DNA from: Pirellulales bacterium | Lineage (GTDB): Bacteria > Planctomycetota > Planctomycetia > Pirellulales > Lacipirellulaceae | Length of the DNA stretch: 64,000 nt | Assembly: GCA_022841705.1 (NCBI GenBank) | Contig: JALHQZ010000002.1 | Span: 1,116,001-1,180,000, forward strand | Direction: 5' to 3' | Translations under genes and position numbers: made by a program | The notes under the pieces: model-generated | Told to the model about the DNA's origin: nothing | Seen by the model: only the letters and a program-made list of their open reading frames with translations | Databases searched by the model: none | In this document: positions 32,456 to 41,278 of the stretch, piece by piece | How the letters are laid out: each line of letters begins with the position of its first letter | Numbering within the stretch: position 1 is the first letter of the stretch

Positions 32456-34747
32456 CTACATCATATCCCACGGGTCGAGGTCCGCGACCCATTGCACGTC
32501 GGCGGGCGGGGTGAGTGTCTTCCGTAGTTCGCGCACCAGGCGGCGTAGTTCGGTGGCGTCGAGACATTGCGCTTGCAAGTGATAGCGATAATTGCCGCGG
32601 AGTTTCGCCATCGGCGCGGGGGCGGGGCCGAGCGTGCGCACCGGTGACGCGGCGCCTTCAGCGAGCTTCCGAAACTGCTCGGCGACTTGATCGATGAACG
32701 CGGAGGCCTGCTGATCGTTCGGTCCCCGCGCGATGATCCGCGCGAGCGAACCGAACGGCGGATAGCCGAGCGCTTCGCGCTGCGGCAGTTCCTGGCGAGC
32801 GAAGGCGTGGTAATCGTGCTTGGCGGCCGCCGCGATTGCGGGGTGCTCGGGGTCGAACGTTTGCACGTACACGCGGCCCCCCTTCTCGCCGCGCCCCGTG
32901 CGGCCAGCGACTTGCGTGACAAGATGAAAGGTGCGCTCCGCCGCGCGGAAGTCGGGCCAGTGGAGCGCCGTATCGGCATTGATTACGCCGACGAGCGTGA
33001 CGTTCGGAAAGTCGAGGCCTTTGGCGATCATCTGCGTGCCGAGCAGAATCTGAAACTCGCCGCGGCGGAACGCATCCAGCGCCACCTCGTGGCTACCGGG
33101 GCGCTTCATTGTGTCGGTATCCATCCGCAAACAGCGGGCACTTGTGAACTTGGCCCGCACTTCGGCCTCCAGCTTCTGGGTGCCCATGCCGCTGTACCGA
33201 ATGTTGGCGTCCTTGCAGTCGGGGCAAATGGCGGGCGTGTCGGTTTGATAATCGCACCAGTGACAGACCGCTTTGCGATTGGTGCGATGGAACGTGAGCG
33301 CCAGTTCGCACTCGGGGCATTCGAGCACGTAACCGCACTTGTCGCATTTCACTTGCGTGCAGTAGCCGCGGCGGTTGAGCAGCAGAATCACTTGCCCACC
33401 GTCGCGCAGGGCCGCTTCCATCGCCTGCGATAATGGCCGACTAATGGCGCCCGGCGTGCGGCGGTGCGTCTCTTCGCGCAGGTCGATGGTCCGCACCGTC
33501 GGCAGCGGCAAATCGTTCACCCGCCGCGGCATCTCCACCAGTTCCGCCGCCCCACGCATCGCGCTGTGCCACGATTCCAGCGACGGCGTTGCGCTCGCTA
33601 GCACCAGCGGCACCCCTTCCGCCGCGGCCCGCTGCAAAGCAACCTCGCGCGCATGATACCGGGGCGCCGAGTCCTGCTTAAACGACGTTTCGTGCTCCTC
33701 GTCGATGACAATCAGCCCCAAGTGCCGCGTGGGAGCGAAGACCGCGCTGCGGGCGCCGACGACGACTTGCACTTCACCGCTGACAATCCGCTTCCAATGC
33801 CGATGCCGCTCGACATCGCTTTGATGGCTGTGCAGGACGGCGATGTGATCGAACCGTTCGCGGAACCTGCCCACCGTTTGCGGCGTGAGGCTGATCTCCG
33901 GCACCAACACAATCGCCTGCCGACGGAAACTCACCACCTTTTCGATCGCCTGAATGTAAACTTCCGTCTTGCCACTGCCGGTTACGCCGTGCAGCAGCAG
34001 CGTCTGATGAGATTTCGAGTCGAGCGCGCGATTGATGGCGCCGAGCGCGCGAACCTGATCGGGATTGAGCACCTGCGGCGCGCGGCGCGGAATCGCTTCG
34101 GCCGTCAGCTCCGATGAATCAAGCCGTTCGACATGCGCGTGAATGAAACCTTTCTTGCGGAGCGTGCTGATCACCCCGGCGCCGCAGTCCGCCCGGTGCA
34201 TGAGCTGCTTGGTGGTGAGCGGCTTGGGGCTGGCCGTGAGCAGCTCGAGCGCCTTGCGCTGCTGGTCGGTCACTTCGAGCGTGGTGAGTTTCGCCGCCAC
34301 GTTCGTCGGCACGCTCAGCAGCGTCACCTCGCGCGTTCCAGCCCGCCCTCGCACGCCCGACGGCACCACCGCTTCGAGCACTTGCCCCCACGGCGCGAGA
34401 TAGTGGTCCGCCATCCAGCGCGTGAGCCGCAGCATGGCGGGCGACAGCAGCGACACCGGATCGAGCACCTCCAAGAGCGGCTTGAGCGTGCGCCCCCCCG
34501 TCGGCTTCGTCTCCACCGCCACGCAGTACGCCACAATCGACCGGTTCCCCTTGCCGAGCGACGCGCGCACCCGCCGCCCCGGCTCCACCAACTGCTCCGG
34601 CCGCCGCGGATCAGTAAACTCCGGTGGCACGAGATAATCGAACTCGAGCTCCGGCCCCGTCGCCATCACGACCGTCGCCACCGTCTGGAGCGTCTGCGAG
34701 TCGACCTCCCAGGCGAGCGGTTCGGTGTCGAAGAGCGATTGTTGCAC
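32456..34747 (-). CDS. priA: Primosomal protein N' (PriA helicase)
   Basis: 763 residues. Restarts stalled replication forks. An N-terminal DNA-binding region is followed by Walker A LLHGVTGSGKTEVYIQAIEK, DEEH box LIVIDEEHETSFKQ, the helicase block LNRRGYCTQ and motif VI. Four zinc-binding Cys pairs are complete: VKCDKCGY, ECPECELAL, VCHWCDYQ, ICPDCKDAN. The C-terminal domain is present. The family is usually near 730 residues. nadD is divergent from it across a 130-base gap. Confidence 0.96.
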   Translation of the reverse strand: MQQSLFDTEPLAWEVDSQTLQTVATVVMATGPELEFDYLVPPEFTDPRRPEQLVEPGRRVRASLGKGNRSIVAYCVAVETKPTGGRTLKPLLEVLDPVSLLSPAMLRLTRWMADHYLAPWGQVLEAVVPSGVRGRAGTREVTLLSVPTNVAAKLTTLEVTDQQRKALELLTASPKPLTTKQLMHRADCGAGVISTLRKKGFIHAHVERLDSSELTAEAIPRRAPQVLNPDQVRALGAINRALDSKSHQTLLLHGVTGSGKTEVYIQAIEKVVSFRRQAIVLVPEISLTPQTVGRFRERFDHIAVLHSHQSDVERHRHWKRIVSGEVQVVVGARSAVFAPTRHLGLIVIDEEHETSFKQDSAPRYHAREVALQRAAAEGVPLVLASATPSLESWHSAMRGAAELVEMPRRVNDLPLPTVRTIDLREETHRRTPGAISRPLSQAMEAALRDGGQVILLLNRRGYCTQVKCDKCGYVLECPECELALTFHRTNRKAVCHWCDYQTDTPAICPDCKDANIRYSGMGTQKLEAEVRAKFTSARCLRMDTDTMKRPGSHEVALDAFRRGEFQILLGTQMIAKGLDFPNVTLVGVINADTALHWPDFRAAERTFHLVTQVAGRTGRGEKGGRVYVQTFDPEHPAIAAAAKHDYHAFARQELPQREALGYPPFGSLARIIARGPNDQQASAFIDQVAEQFRKLAEGAASPVRTLGPAPAPMAKLRGNYRYHLQAQCLDATELRRLVRELRKTLTPPADVQWVADLDPWDMM

Positions 34748-34749
34748 GG

Positions 34750-34870
34750 GAGGGGCGAGGGTTTAGAGGAGAGGGGCTAGGGAATATGGTATCGTAACAA
34801 AAACCAGCCTCATGGCCTCCTCGACCCCAATAACCCCTATCCCCTAACCCCTATCCTCTAACCTCTCCCC
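34750..34870. repeat. GGGGTTAGGG-type inverted pair between priA and nadD
   Basis: GAGGGTTTAGAGGAGAGGGG (about 34751) faces AACCCCTATCCCCTAACCCC (about 34826 on). A related TAGGGGTTAGGGGC run is at 25145-25165. Likely another REP-like family. Confidence 0.65.
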
Positions 34871-34874
34871 TCCC

Positions 34875-35450
34875 GTGCGTCTCGGTCTCTTCGGCGGCAG
34901 TTTCGACCCCGTCCACCACGGCCACTTGGCCTTGGCCCGCTGCGCGCGCGAGCAAGCCGCGCTCGACGAAGTCTGGTTCATCCCCGCCGCGATGCAGCCC
35001 CTCAAACCGCACGGCCCGCGCGCGAGCGCCGAGCATCGCCTCGCTATGCTGCGCCTCGCGATTGCTGGCGACCCCCACCTGAAAGTCTCGGCGCTCGAGA
35101 TCGAACGCGGCGGCGTGAGTTACACCGCCGACACGCTGCGCGAGATTTGCGCGCAGTTCCCCGATGCAAAACTCTTCTTCCTGATGGGCGCCGACGCGCT
35201 GCACGACCTGCCGAACTGGCGCGAACCGGTAGAGATTCTGCGCCTCGCGACCCCGCTGGTTGTGCGCCGCCCGGGTGAACCGCCGCTAGACAATCCAGCA
35301 CTGCCACCGCATGAGGCGATTGAAATGCCCGCGCTCGACATTAGTAGTAGTGACATCCGTCGCCGCTTGGCGACGGGGGAGTCGATCGGCGAGTTGGTCC
35401 CCGCAGAAGTGGTGAGCTACATCCAACTCCATAATCTCTATTCGATCTGA
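34875..35450 (+). CDS. nadD: Nicotinate-nucleotide adenylyltransferase
   Basis: 191 residues from GTG at 34875. Makes NaAD from NaMN in NAD synthesis. The nucleotidyltransferase signature is GLFGGSFDPVHHGHLALAR, and the second conserved motif is ISSSDIRRRLATG. Length matches the family. The GTG start puts the GGSFDPVHxGH motif at residue 7, as is normal. Confidence 0.96.
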   Translation: MRLGLFGGSFDPVHHGHLALARCAREQAALDEVWFIPAAMQPLKPHGPRASAEHRLAMLRLAIAGDPHLKVSALEIERGGVSYTADTLREICAQFPDAKLFFLMGADALHDLPNWREPVEILRLATPLVVRRPGEPPLDNPALPPHEAIEMPALDISSSDIRRRLATGESIGELVPAEVVSYIQLHNLYSI

Positions 35451-35803
35451 TGGGTGGCTAAAATGGTGGCACCCACCCCTCAAGCATGCGACAACCCGCA
35501 TCCTCGGGGCGGAAATGTGGCAATGTGGCGCCTGTGGCACTGGTCCTCTCCCGCTTTGGCCAAAACCCCACGCAAAATGTAGCCACCTTCAATGCAGTCA
35601 CACCCCGATCGGACTGCCGGCATTGCCCGTTCGCGAATCGCTTTTCTCCAAACGTTCAGGCAACGCGAACGATCGGTCGATACGCCAAGTAGAGCCCCAA
35701 CTCGTTATCGCGTAACGAGTTAAATCACCCAGTCTCGGCCGAATAACAAAGTTGCGGACTCTGCGGTGAGCACGAAATGTGGGCTGACCGGGAGAAGGAT
35801 AAC
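35451..35803. other. Gene-free stretch with two palindromes
   Basis: No coding region is convincing. GGGTGGCTAAAATGGTGGCA with CACCCACCC forms a REP-like hairpin at about 35451-35480. A perfect inverted repeat, AACTCGTTA and TAACGAGTT around TCGCG, lies at 35699-35721, about 80 bases upstream of the histidine kinase; it has operator-like geometry. Confidence 0.5.
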
Positions 35804-36610
35804 ATGACGCACAGTATTGCCAGCACTGACGAACTGCAAGCCGAAGTCTCTCGCCTGCGGAAGGAACTGCTGATCGCCCAGCAGCAAACCGCCCTCGGCG
35901 AACTCGTGAGCACCACCACGCACGAGTTCAACAACGTGCTCACCACCATCCTCAACTACGCAAAAATGGGCCTCCGGCACAAAGATGAAGCGACCCGCAC
36001 GCGCAGCCTCGAAAAAATCCTCGCCGCCGCCGAGCGCGCCGAAAAAATCACCAACAGCGTCCTCGGCCTCGCCCGCAATCGCGGCACAGAACCGGTCGCC
36101 ACGTCGCTGGGCGCGTTAGTCGAACAATCGCTGGTGCTCCTCGAGCGCGAACTGATGAAGTACCGTGTGCAGGTCGAAACGCGAATCGAATCGTCGCGCA
36201 AAGCGCTCGTGATCGGCAACCAAATCCAGCAGGTGCTGCTGAATCTTCTGACCAATTCGCGACAAGCGATGCCGAACGGCGGCCAAGTGCTGGTTCGTGT
36301 TTCTGAAGACGCCGCGGCCGGCACAATCGATCTCACCGTCCGCGATACCGGCAGCGGCATTCCCGCCGACCAGTTACCGAAAATTTTTGACCGCTACTTC
36401 ACCACCAAAGCCGGCCCCGACGCCACGGGCAAGGGCGGAACCGGTTTGGGTCTCAGCGCGTGCCGCGAAATCATCGAAGCCCACGGCGGCCGGATTCGCG
36501 TCGAGAGCACCGTCGGCAAGGGCACCGCGTTCACACTGAAGCTGCCCGCCGCGCCGGTGGAAATTGCGGCGGTGGCAAAGCCGGTGCAGGCGCTGGGAGT
36601 GACGTGCTGA
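35804..36610 (+). CDS. Soluble NtrB-type histidine kinase without sensor domain
   Basis: 268 residues from ATG at 35804, with AAGGA seven bases upstream. An N-terminal coiled coil (DELQAEVSRLRKELLIAQQQ) leads directly to the phosphoacceptor THEFNNVLTTILNYA. The kinase core has N-box NLLTNSRQAMPNGG, G1 VRDTGSGIPADQ and G2 GTGLGLSACREII. There is no membrane helix, PAS or HAMP domain, so the input is probably through protein contacts. No response regulator is adjacent. Confidence 0.9.
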   Translation: MTHSIASTDELQAEVSRLRKELLIAQQQTALGELVSTTTHEFNNVLTTILNYAKMGLRHKDEATRTRSLEKILAAAERAEKITNSVLGLARNRGTEPVATSLGALVEQSLVLLERELMKYRVQVETRIESSRKALVIGNQIQQVLLNLLTNSRQAMPNGGQVLVRVSEDAAAGTIDLTVRDTGSGIPADQLPKIFDRYFTTKAGPDATGKGGTGLGLSACREIIEAHGGRIRVESTVGKGTAFTLKLPAAPVEIAAVAKPVQALGVTC

Positions 36611-36620
36611 TTGCGCGAAG

Positions 36621-37496
36621 CTATTCCGCCGCCGTCACCGGCCCCAACCGCTCCACAATCTTCGCCAGGAGTTCCTGCTCCAGCGGTTCATCGCGCCCCA
36701 GTTCCAACCACCGCGTGCTTGGCCGCACGCGGTCGACGCCCGCAAGGTATTCACTCGGCAGCGCGTTGTCGTGTCGCAGCACGGCGGCGCCGGCGGTGGC
36801 GCGTTCGGGGCGGGGTAAGTCCTCAAGCTGCTTTTGCACAATCACGCCAATTTGGTAGGCGCCGCCGGTTGGCACGACCCGCACCACCGTGCGGCGGCGG
36901 ATCGTTTGCAGCGTGCTTTGCCATTTGTTGAACGCGCCGACGGAATCGCGGCGCTGCGGTTCAAAAATGGTCGAGCCAATTTCGAACGGCGTTTCGATGC
37001 GCCCCTCGGTCAGCACGGCGCCCGTTTGCTGGACGCGCTCTTCACGCGAGATTGGAAAGTAATCGCTGACGACGTCGGCGATTTGGTCCCAGGCGAACTC
37101 GGGATCGCTGATCGGCACCGTGATCGGATTCGGCCGCGGGTTGGTCACCACCGGTTCACGAGGGAGCCCAAAGTCGGGGCTAATGGCGCCACTGTCGGTC
37201 GGCAGCACATCGCTCCAACCTGGTTCCGCGGGACCAGCGGGGACGAGTGGCGCTTGCATCTCAGGCGTGATGAGCATCGGCGGCGCACCGAACAGATCGT
37301 CCCCCGCGCAACTTGGCGGCGGCGTGAAGCAAGGCTCGCCGGGCGAAACGTACTGCGGCCCGCACGTTGGTTCGGCGACAATCACCGGAGGAATCACAAC
37401 CTCCGGCGCTGGCGGCGCCACTTCCTCCGGGGCCGTGATTATGGCGCACCCCGAGCCCAGACATGCGACGAGCAGGATTGACAGCAAACAGCGCAC
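36621..37496 (-). CDS. Predicted lipoprotein, conserved in planctomycetes, unknown function
   Basis: About 291 residues from GTG at 37496, which gives a lipoprotein signal VRCLLSILLVACLGSGC with lipobox LGSGC; the frame continues upstream to 37568. After the lipidated Cys is a Pro-rich linker (VAPPAPEVVIPPVIVAEP) with a Cys pair. The conserved domain begins near FAWDQIADVVSDYFPISREE and includes RDSVGAFNKWQSTLQTIRRR and YQIGVIVQKQLEDLPRPE. It is probably anchored to a membrane facing the periplasm. No enzymatic motif is seen. Confidence 0.72.
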   Translation of the reverse strand: MRCLLSILLVACLGSGCAIITAPEEVAPPAPEVVIPPVIVAEPTCGPQYVSPGEPCFTPPPSCAGDDLFGAPPMLITPEMQAPLVPAGPAEPGWSDVLPTDSGAISPDFGLPREPVVTNPRPNPITVPISDPEFAWDQIADVVSDYFPISREERVQQTGAVLTEGRIETPFEIGSTIFEPQRRDSVGAFNKWQSTLQTIRRRTVVRVVPTGGAYQIGVIVQKQLEDLPRPERATAGAAVLRHDNALPSEYLAGVDRVRPSTRWLELGRDEPLEQELLAKIVERLGPVTAAE

Positions 37497-37676
37497 GATG
37501 CAGCGCGACTCCGCGAGGATTGTGGGCGGCGGATGGTCGCGAATCTGGGCGGTAGCGGCAAGAGCCATTTATGCGAATGCGTGGTGCTAGCATCGCCTGT
37601 TGCTCTTGCGCAGGTTGTCGCGATGAACTACGATCGGCCCGCCTACAAGATCGCTTTTCACGGAGTTAGTCGAAAG

Positions 37677-38603
37677 ATGAATGCGCGAAGTTGGATCGTC
37701 CTCGGGTTGTGGGGCGCTGTCGGCGGCGCCGTGGCAGCAGCGCTGTTGTGGCCGGAAGCTGAAGGGGACTGTTCGGGCATCTACACTGGCGCGGCAACCG
37801 CGCCGTGCGTGGTCGAAGAAGGCGAACTGCTTGGTGGCGGCGGCGGTCCAATCGGCGGATCGGGTTACTCTACGGGGCTCGGCAGCGGTCCGGCTGCCGC
37901 GGCGCCCGAGCCAAGTGAAACAGCAGTCGAGTCCGGCGCCGATGCTGAGGAAATTCGAACCATTGAAGTCACGTTCCCGTCCGGCATGGCGGCGACGAAG
38001 GCGCCCAAAGTGACCGCGACTTTCGACCCCACCGCAGGCGAAGTCGATCGCATTCTCGCGCAGCTTTCCAGCGCGGCGATCGCTTTCAACACTCCGGAAG
38101 AAATTCCGTATGGCGAGACTGTGATGATCGAGCTCTTGTTGTCGCTGCCTGAAAGCGAACAAGAGCTCGCCAGCGGCATCACCGCGCCGGGTCCGGTGGA
38201 AACGGCGCGCATCAAATTCTCGAACTCGATGGAAGCGAAGCTCACGGGCCTCGGCTTTCGAATCGAACCGATCACCCCCGAAACACAAGCGATCAGCCGG
38301 CGCGAGCGCACGCGCTGGCAATGGGCGATTGAGCCGATACGGACCGATGTCGCCCCGCTGCAACTCACGCTCTCCGCGCGCGTCCGCGTGGATGGCGAAA
38401 TCACGCCACGCACGATCCAAACCTTCGAGCGGACCATTGTCGTCCGCGTGCCGATGCTCCGCCGCGTGACCGACTTTGTCGCCGGTAACATTGAGTTCAT
38501 CGCCACTGGAGTGCTCGCCCCGCTGGCCATCGCGCTCTGGCAACGCTGGCGGCGGAAAGAAACGGCTGAGCAGGAAGCCAAGCCGACGCGAAAAGCAGCG
38601 TAG
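37677..38603 (+). CDS. Membrane protein with N- and C-terminal anchors, unknown function
   Basis: About 308 residues from ATG at 37677 (GGAG eleven bases upstream); ATG at 37623 is an alternative. A helix near the N-terminus (SWIVLGLWGAVGGAVAAALLW) is followed by a Gly/Ala/Pro-rich low-complexity linker (about residues 45-75). The middle domain is beta-rich (EIRTIEVTFPSGMAATKAPK ... LQLTLSARVRVDGE). A C-terminal helix (IEFIATGVLAPLAIALWQRW) and basic tail end the protein. The central domain would lie outside the cytoplasm. Divergent from the lipoprotein gene. Confidence 0.65.
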   Translation: MNARSWIVLGLWGAVGGAVAAALLWPEAEGDCSGIYTGAATAPCVVEEGELLGGGGGPIGGSGYSTGLGSGPAAAAPEPSETAVESGADAEEIRTIEVTFPSGMAATKAPKVTATFDPTAGEVDRILAQLSSAAIAFNTPEEIPYGETVMIELLLSLPESEQELASGITAPGPVETARIKFSNSMEAKLTGLGFRIEPITPETQAISRRERTRWQWAIEPIRTDVAPLQLTLSARVRVDGEITPRTIQTFERTIVVRVPMLRRVTDFVAGNIEFIATGVLAPLAIALWQRWRRKETAEQEAKPTRKAA

Positions 38604-38607
38604 CGAT

Positions 38608-39231
38608 TCAATCCGTCACTTCCGCAACCATCGGCAACTGCTTGATCTCTTGCAGATGAAACAGCTTGAGGAACTTCGGCGTGGTGACATAGCGGGCGCC
38701 GGCTTCCGAGCGTTCGAGTTTAGCGAGCCCGCGGCGCACAAGCTGCGCGACTTGGCCCGAACTGCTCACTCCGCGCAACTGATCGATTTCCCCGAGCGCT
38801 ATCGGCTGCCGATAGGCTACCACGCTCAAGACTTCCAGCAGCGTCGGTGAGAGCGTCGTTTCGCGCACCCGGCCGTAGAACTTGTCGCGCAGCCGCTGAA
38901 ACTCGGCCCGCAAGGTGAGCCGATAGCCTTCGGCGGTTGACTCGATTGCGTAGGGCGCCGCATCGCGCTCGTAGTGCTGGTTGAGTTCCTGCACCAATGC
39001 GTCGATCTCGGTCTCGGCGACATCGCGGATGCCGTGGCAGAGCTGCGCTGCCGTCATGCATCCGCCCGCCGGCGCGCCGATGAAAAGCCGGCCCTCGACG
39101 ATGCTCTGCGGCGAGGGGCCGTGCGGCACGACCGGCCCCGCCGCTTCTTCCGCTGGCGCGGCGCCAAACATTCGCGCAAACGCCGAGGCGAGTGTTTGGA
39201 AACTGAGCGTGGCAGGGGCGGCGTCACTCAT
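38608..39231 (-). CDS. scpB: Segregation and condensation protein B
   Basis: 207 residues from ATG at 39231; the frame upstream is repeat-like. ScpB dimers bind ScpA and SMC in the condensin complex. The winged-helix signatures are SIVEGRLFIGAPAGGCMTAA and LLEVLSVVAYRQPIALGEI, then IDQLRGVSSSGQVAQLVRRG and RYVTTPKFLKLFHL. scpA is not next to it, unlike in many genomes. Confidence 0.93.
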   Translation of the reverse strand: MSDAAPATLSFQTLASAFARMFGAAPAEEAAGPVVPHGPSPQSIVEGRLFIGAPAGGCMTAAQLCHGIRDVAETEIDALVQELNQHYERDAAPYAIESTAEGYRLTLRAEFQRLRDKFYGRVRETTLSPTLLEVLSVVAYRQPIALGEIDQLRGVSSSGQVAQLVRRGLAKLERSEAGARYVTTPKFLKLFHLQEIKQLPMVAEVTD

Positions 39232-39424
39232 GGCGACGCGGATGATACGCCAGCCGGGCGTGCTAGCGAAGAGCAAAATCGGAAGCAAAAATGACCAAGC
39301 CGCAATGACCAAAGAAGTAGGCAGAGGGCAGCCAGCAGTAACGAGTCGTTGCGCGGACGAACTTCGCAATTTGCCAGCAACACTTCAATCATCGGTCATT
39401 GCGGCTTGGTCATTGGCCCTTGAT

Positions 39425-40000
39425 CTATGCTAGCGGATTATCATCCAGCCCGAGCTCGCTCGCCGGCCGCGTTAGCAGATCCTGCGGGTTCACATCGCGT
39501 GGCCGGGCGTCGGCGGGGGCGATCCGCACCACCACGCGGTTCGCGCGCACTTCGACGACTTTCACGTATTGTCCCGGTTCAATCGCCTGGCCTTGGCTCA
39601 CCGCGTCGAGCATGTGGCCGTCGATCTCCACCGATCCGCTTGGGAGCATCTTGCTGCGGGCGACGCCAATTTTGCCGACCAAGGCCCGGCGTGGATCTTC
39701 CACCGCCACATCTTCCTCCGTCGGCGGCTCGCCCAAGAGAACTTTGCCGATGGGCGTGTAGGGAAGGTATTTGAGGGCCACTCCCAATAGCACCGGAATC
39801 AAGAGCACCTCGATCGCGATGGTACCGATAGCAAAGGTGATGCCTCCATCCCGGAAGGCGAAGTAGATCGCCAGCAAGAACCCGGCGCCCGACAGGATGC
39901 CGAGCAGCCCGCTCGAGGGAATGAACACTTCACTCACCAGCAGCACGCAGCCTAGCACCAGGGCCAAAATCGCGAGTGAGGTATCGTCGAGCAGGTTCAT
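39425..40000 (-). CDS. NfeD-family membrane protein
   Basis: 191 residues from ATG at 40000 with GGAGG about nine bases upstream. Three to four helices (SLAILALVLGCVLLVSEVFI, GLLGILSGAGFLLAIYFAF, FAIGTIAIEVLLIPVLLGVA) lead to a C-terminal OB-fold (GKIGVARSKMLPSGSVEIDG, VKVVEVRANRVVVRI). This is the short NfeD1b type, usually working with an SPFH (FloA) protein in membrane microdomains. No floA gene is adjacent. Confidence 0.88.
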   Translation of the reverse strand: MNLLDDTSLAILALVLGCVLLVSEVFIPSSGLLGILSGAGFLLAIYFAFRDGGITFAIGTIAIEVLLIPVLLGVALKYLPYTPIGKVLLGEPPTEEDVAVEDPRRALVGKIGVARSKMLPSGSVEIDGHMLDAVSQGQAIEPGQYVKVVEVRANRVVVRIAPADARPRDVNPQDLLTRPASELGLDDNPLA

Positions 40001-40427
40001 GGCAGCACCCTCCAGTCGTCGCGTCGTTTGATCGTCGCCCGATTGATCGTCGTACTGGCATTGTACCACTAGACGGCAGTGCGGGTAATCTTTCGGCCGC
40101 CAACCCTCCCGGTTTTATGCCCCTTTTCTGCGCGGTTTGGCCCCAATTTGCCAGTCCAGTAAAATTGTAGATCTTCTTCACGATGGCACGGAAGAAGGAA
40201 GATTCACCACAGAGAAGCACAGAGAAAGAAAAAAAGAACGATAAGCCAGAGGGACGGTTCATTGAAACTACCTTGGTCATTTTGGCTTGGGCATTGGTCA
40301 TTCGAATGCCCAGCGATCCAGCCACATTTACCAAGTTCGCTTTCTCGTTTTTCCTCCTTGCTTCCTCTGTGCTTCTCTGTGCCCTCCGTGGTAAATCTTA
40401 GTCCTTTAGCTTTCGCGGACCGGGACG
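40001..40427. other. Gene-free stretch with ACAGAG inverted repeat
   Basis: No gene is visible. ACCACAGAGAAGCACAGAG (about 40206) faces CTCTGTGCTTCTCTGTGCCC (about 40366), giving an inverted pair of a repeat with CACAGAG words. Two short inner segments (CTTGGTCATTTTGGCTTGG) resemble 39297-39320 and 39395-39420. Confidence 0.6.
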
Positions 40428-40985
40428 ATGGCCAAACGCCATAACCACTACGAAGCTGCGTTTGAAGCGTACCTGCGGCAGGAGCGGTTTGCGTATGTCG
40501 CGGTGGACGAACAGCGCCGCGCGCTCACGACCGAAGGTTCGCTCAAGAGTCTTGACTACTTGGTCTCCATTCCTGGCGATGATCCGTGGAGCACGCCGTC
40601 CGCGTGGCTGGTCGACGTAAAAGGTCGGCGGTTCCCTTCGGGCGCCAAGCATCCGCAGTACTGGCGCAACTGGTCGACCGCCGAAGACCTTGCTGCAATG
40701 CGCAGCTGGCAGGATCGCTTTGGCGGCCCGACGCAAAGCGCGCTCGTGTTCGCATTTCACTTGGTGGGTGATCGCTCCCCCACCCCGCCCGAAGAAATTT
40801 TCGCGTTTCGAGATCGTCTGTACGCCTTCGTCGGCATCCCGATCGACGACTACGCCGCGCTCGCCAAACCCCTCTCGCCCAAGTGGTCGACCGTCCACCT
40901 CTCCGCCGCCGACTTCCGCCGCCAAGCTCGCAGCCTGACGCAACTTTTTGGCGGCGCTGTGAAGGAAAGGAGATCAGGGGGATGA
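40428..40985 (+). CDS. HYExAFE-family protein, PD-(D/E)XK nuclease-like
   Basis: 185 residues from ATG at 40428. The N-terminus HNHYEAAFEAYLRQ carries the name-giving motif. Downstream are SLKSLDYLVSIPG and SAWLVDVKGRRFPSG. An early Glu, an Asp after a strand and D-V-K make up a plausible PD-(D/E)XK metal site (E-x-D-x-DVK). It is thus probably a Holliday-resolvase-like or repair nuclease, but no biochemical assignment is known to me. It is a soluble protein and stands alone. Confidence 0.75.
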   Translation: MAKRHNHYEAAFEAYLRQERFAYVAVDEQRRALTTEGSLKSLDYLVSIPGDDPWSTPSAWLVDVKGRRFPSGAKHPQYWRNWSTAEDLAAMRSWQDRFGGPTQSALVFAFHLVGDRSPTPPEEIFAFRDRLYAFVGIPIDDYAALAKPLSPKWSTVHLSAADFRRQARSLTQLFGGAVKERRSGG

Positions 40986-41275
40986 AGAGAATACGGGGGA
41001 TGACGAATAGGGAACGCGGATGGGCGCGGATGCGGCGGATGAGCGCGGATGAAGAGTAGGAGTTTTGGAACACTAATCAACACTAATCGCCGCTAATCTG
41101 ATTAGTGCGGATTAGTGGCGATTAGTGTTCCCCTTTCTTTTCAATCCGCGCATTTCCGCCGCATCCGCGCGCTGCTTTTCCAGAGAAGCGGCGCGTCCCC
41201 CATCTTCTTTTCATCCCCCTTTTCTCCTTCCTGTCAGCGGTTTTCATTCTGTCGGCTGACGCGGTAGAATGGGCG
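40986..41275. repeat. GCGGAT-word repeat and CTAATC inverted repeat
   Basis: GCGCGGATGCGGCGGATGAG (about 41020-41050) faces CGCATTTCCGCCGCATCCGC (about 41147-41170). Inside is ACACTAATCGCCGCTAATCT facing GATTAGTGGCGATTAGTG (41071-41132). The inner element recurs at 49240-49313. Confidence 0.85.
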
Positions 41276-41278
41276 GCG

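Noticed and set aside
34200..34800. Open frames opposite priA as separate genes
   Set aside because: They are antisense to conserved PriA sequence and carry no known motif.
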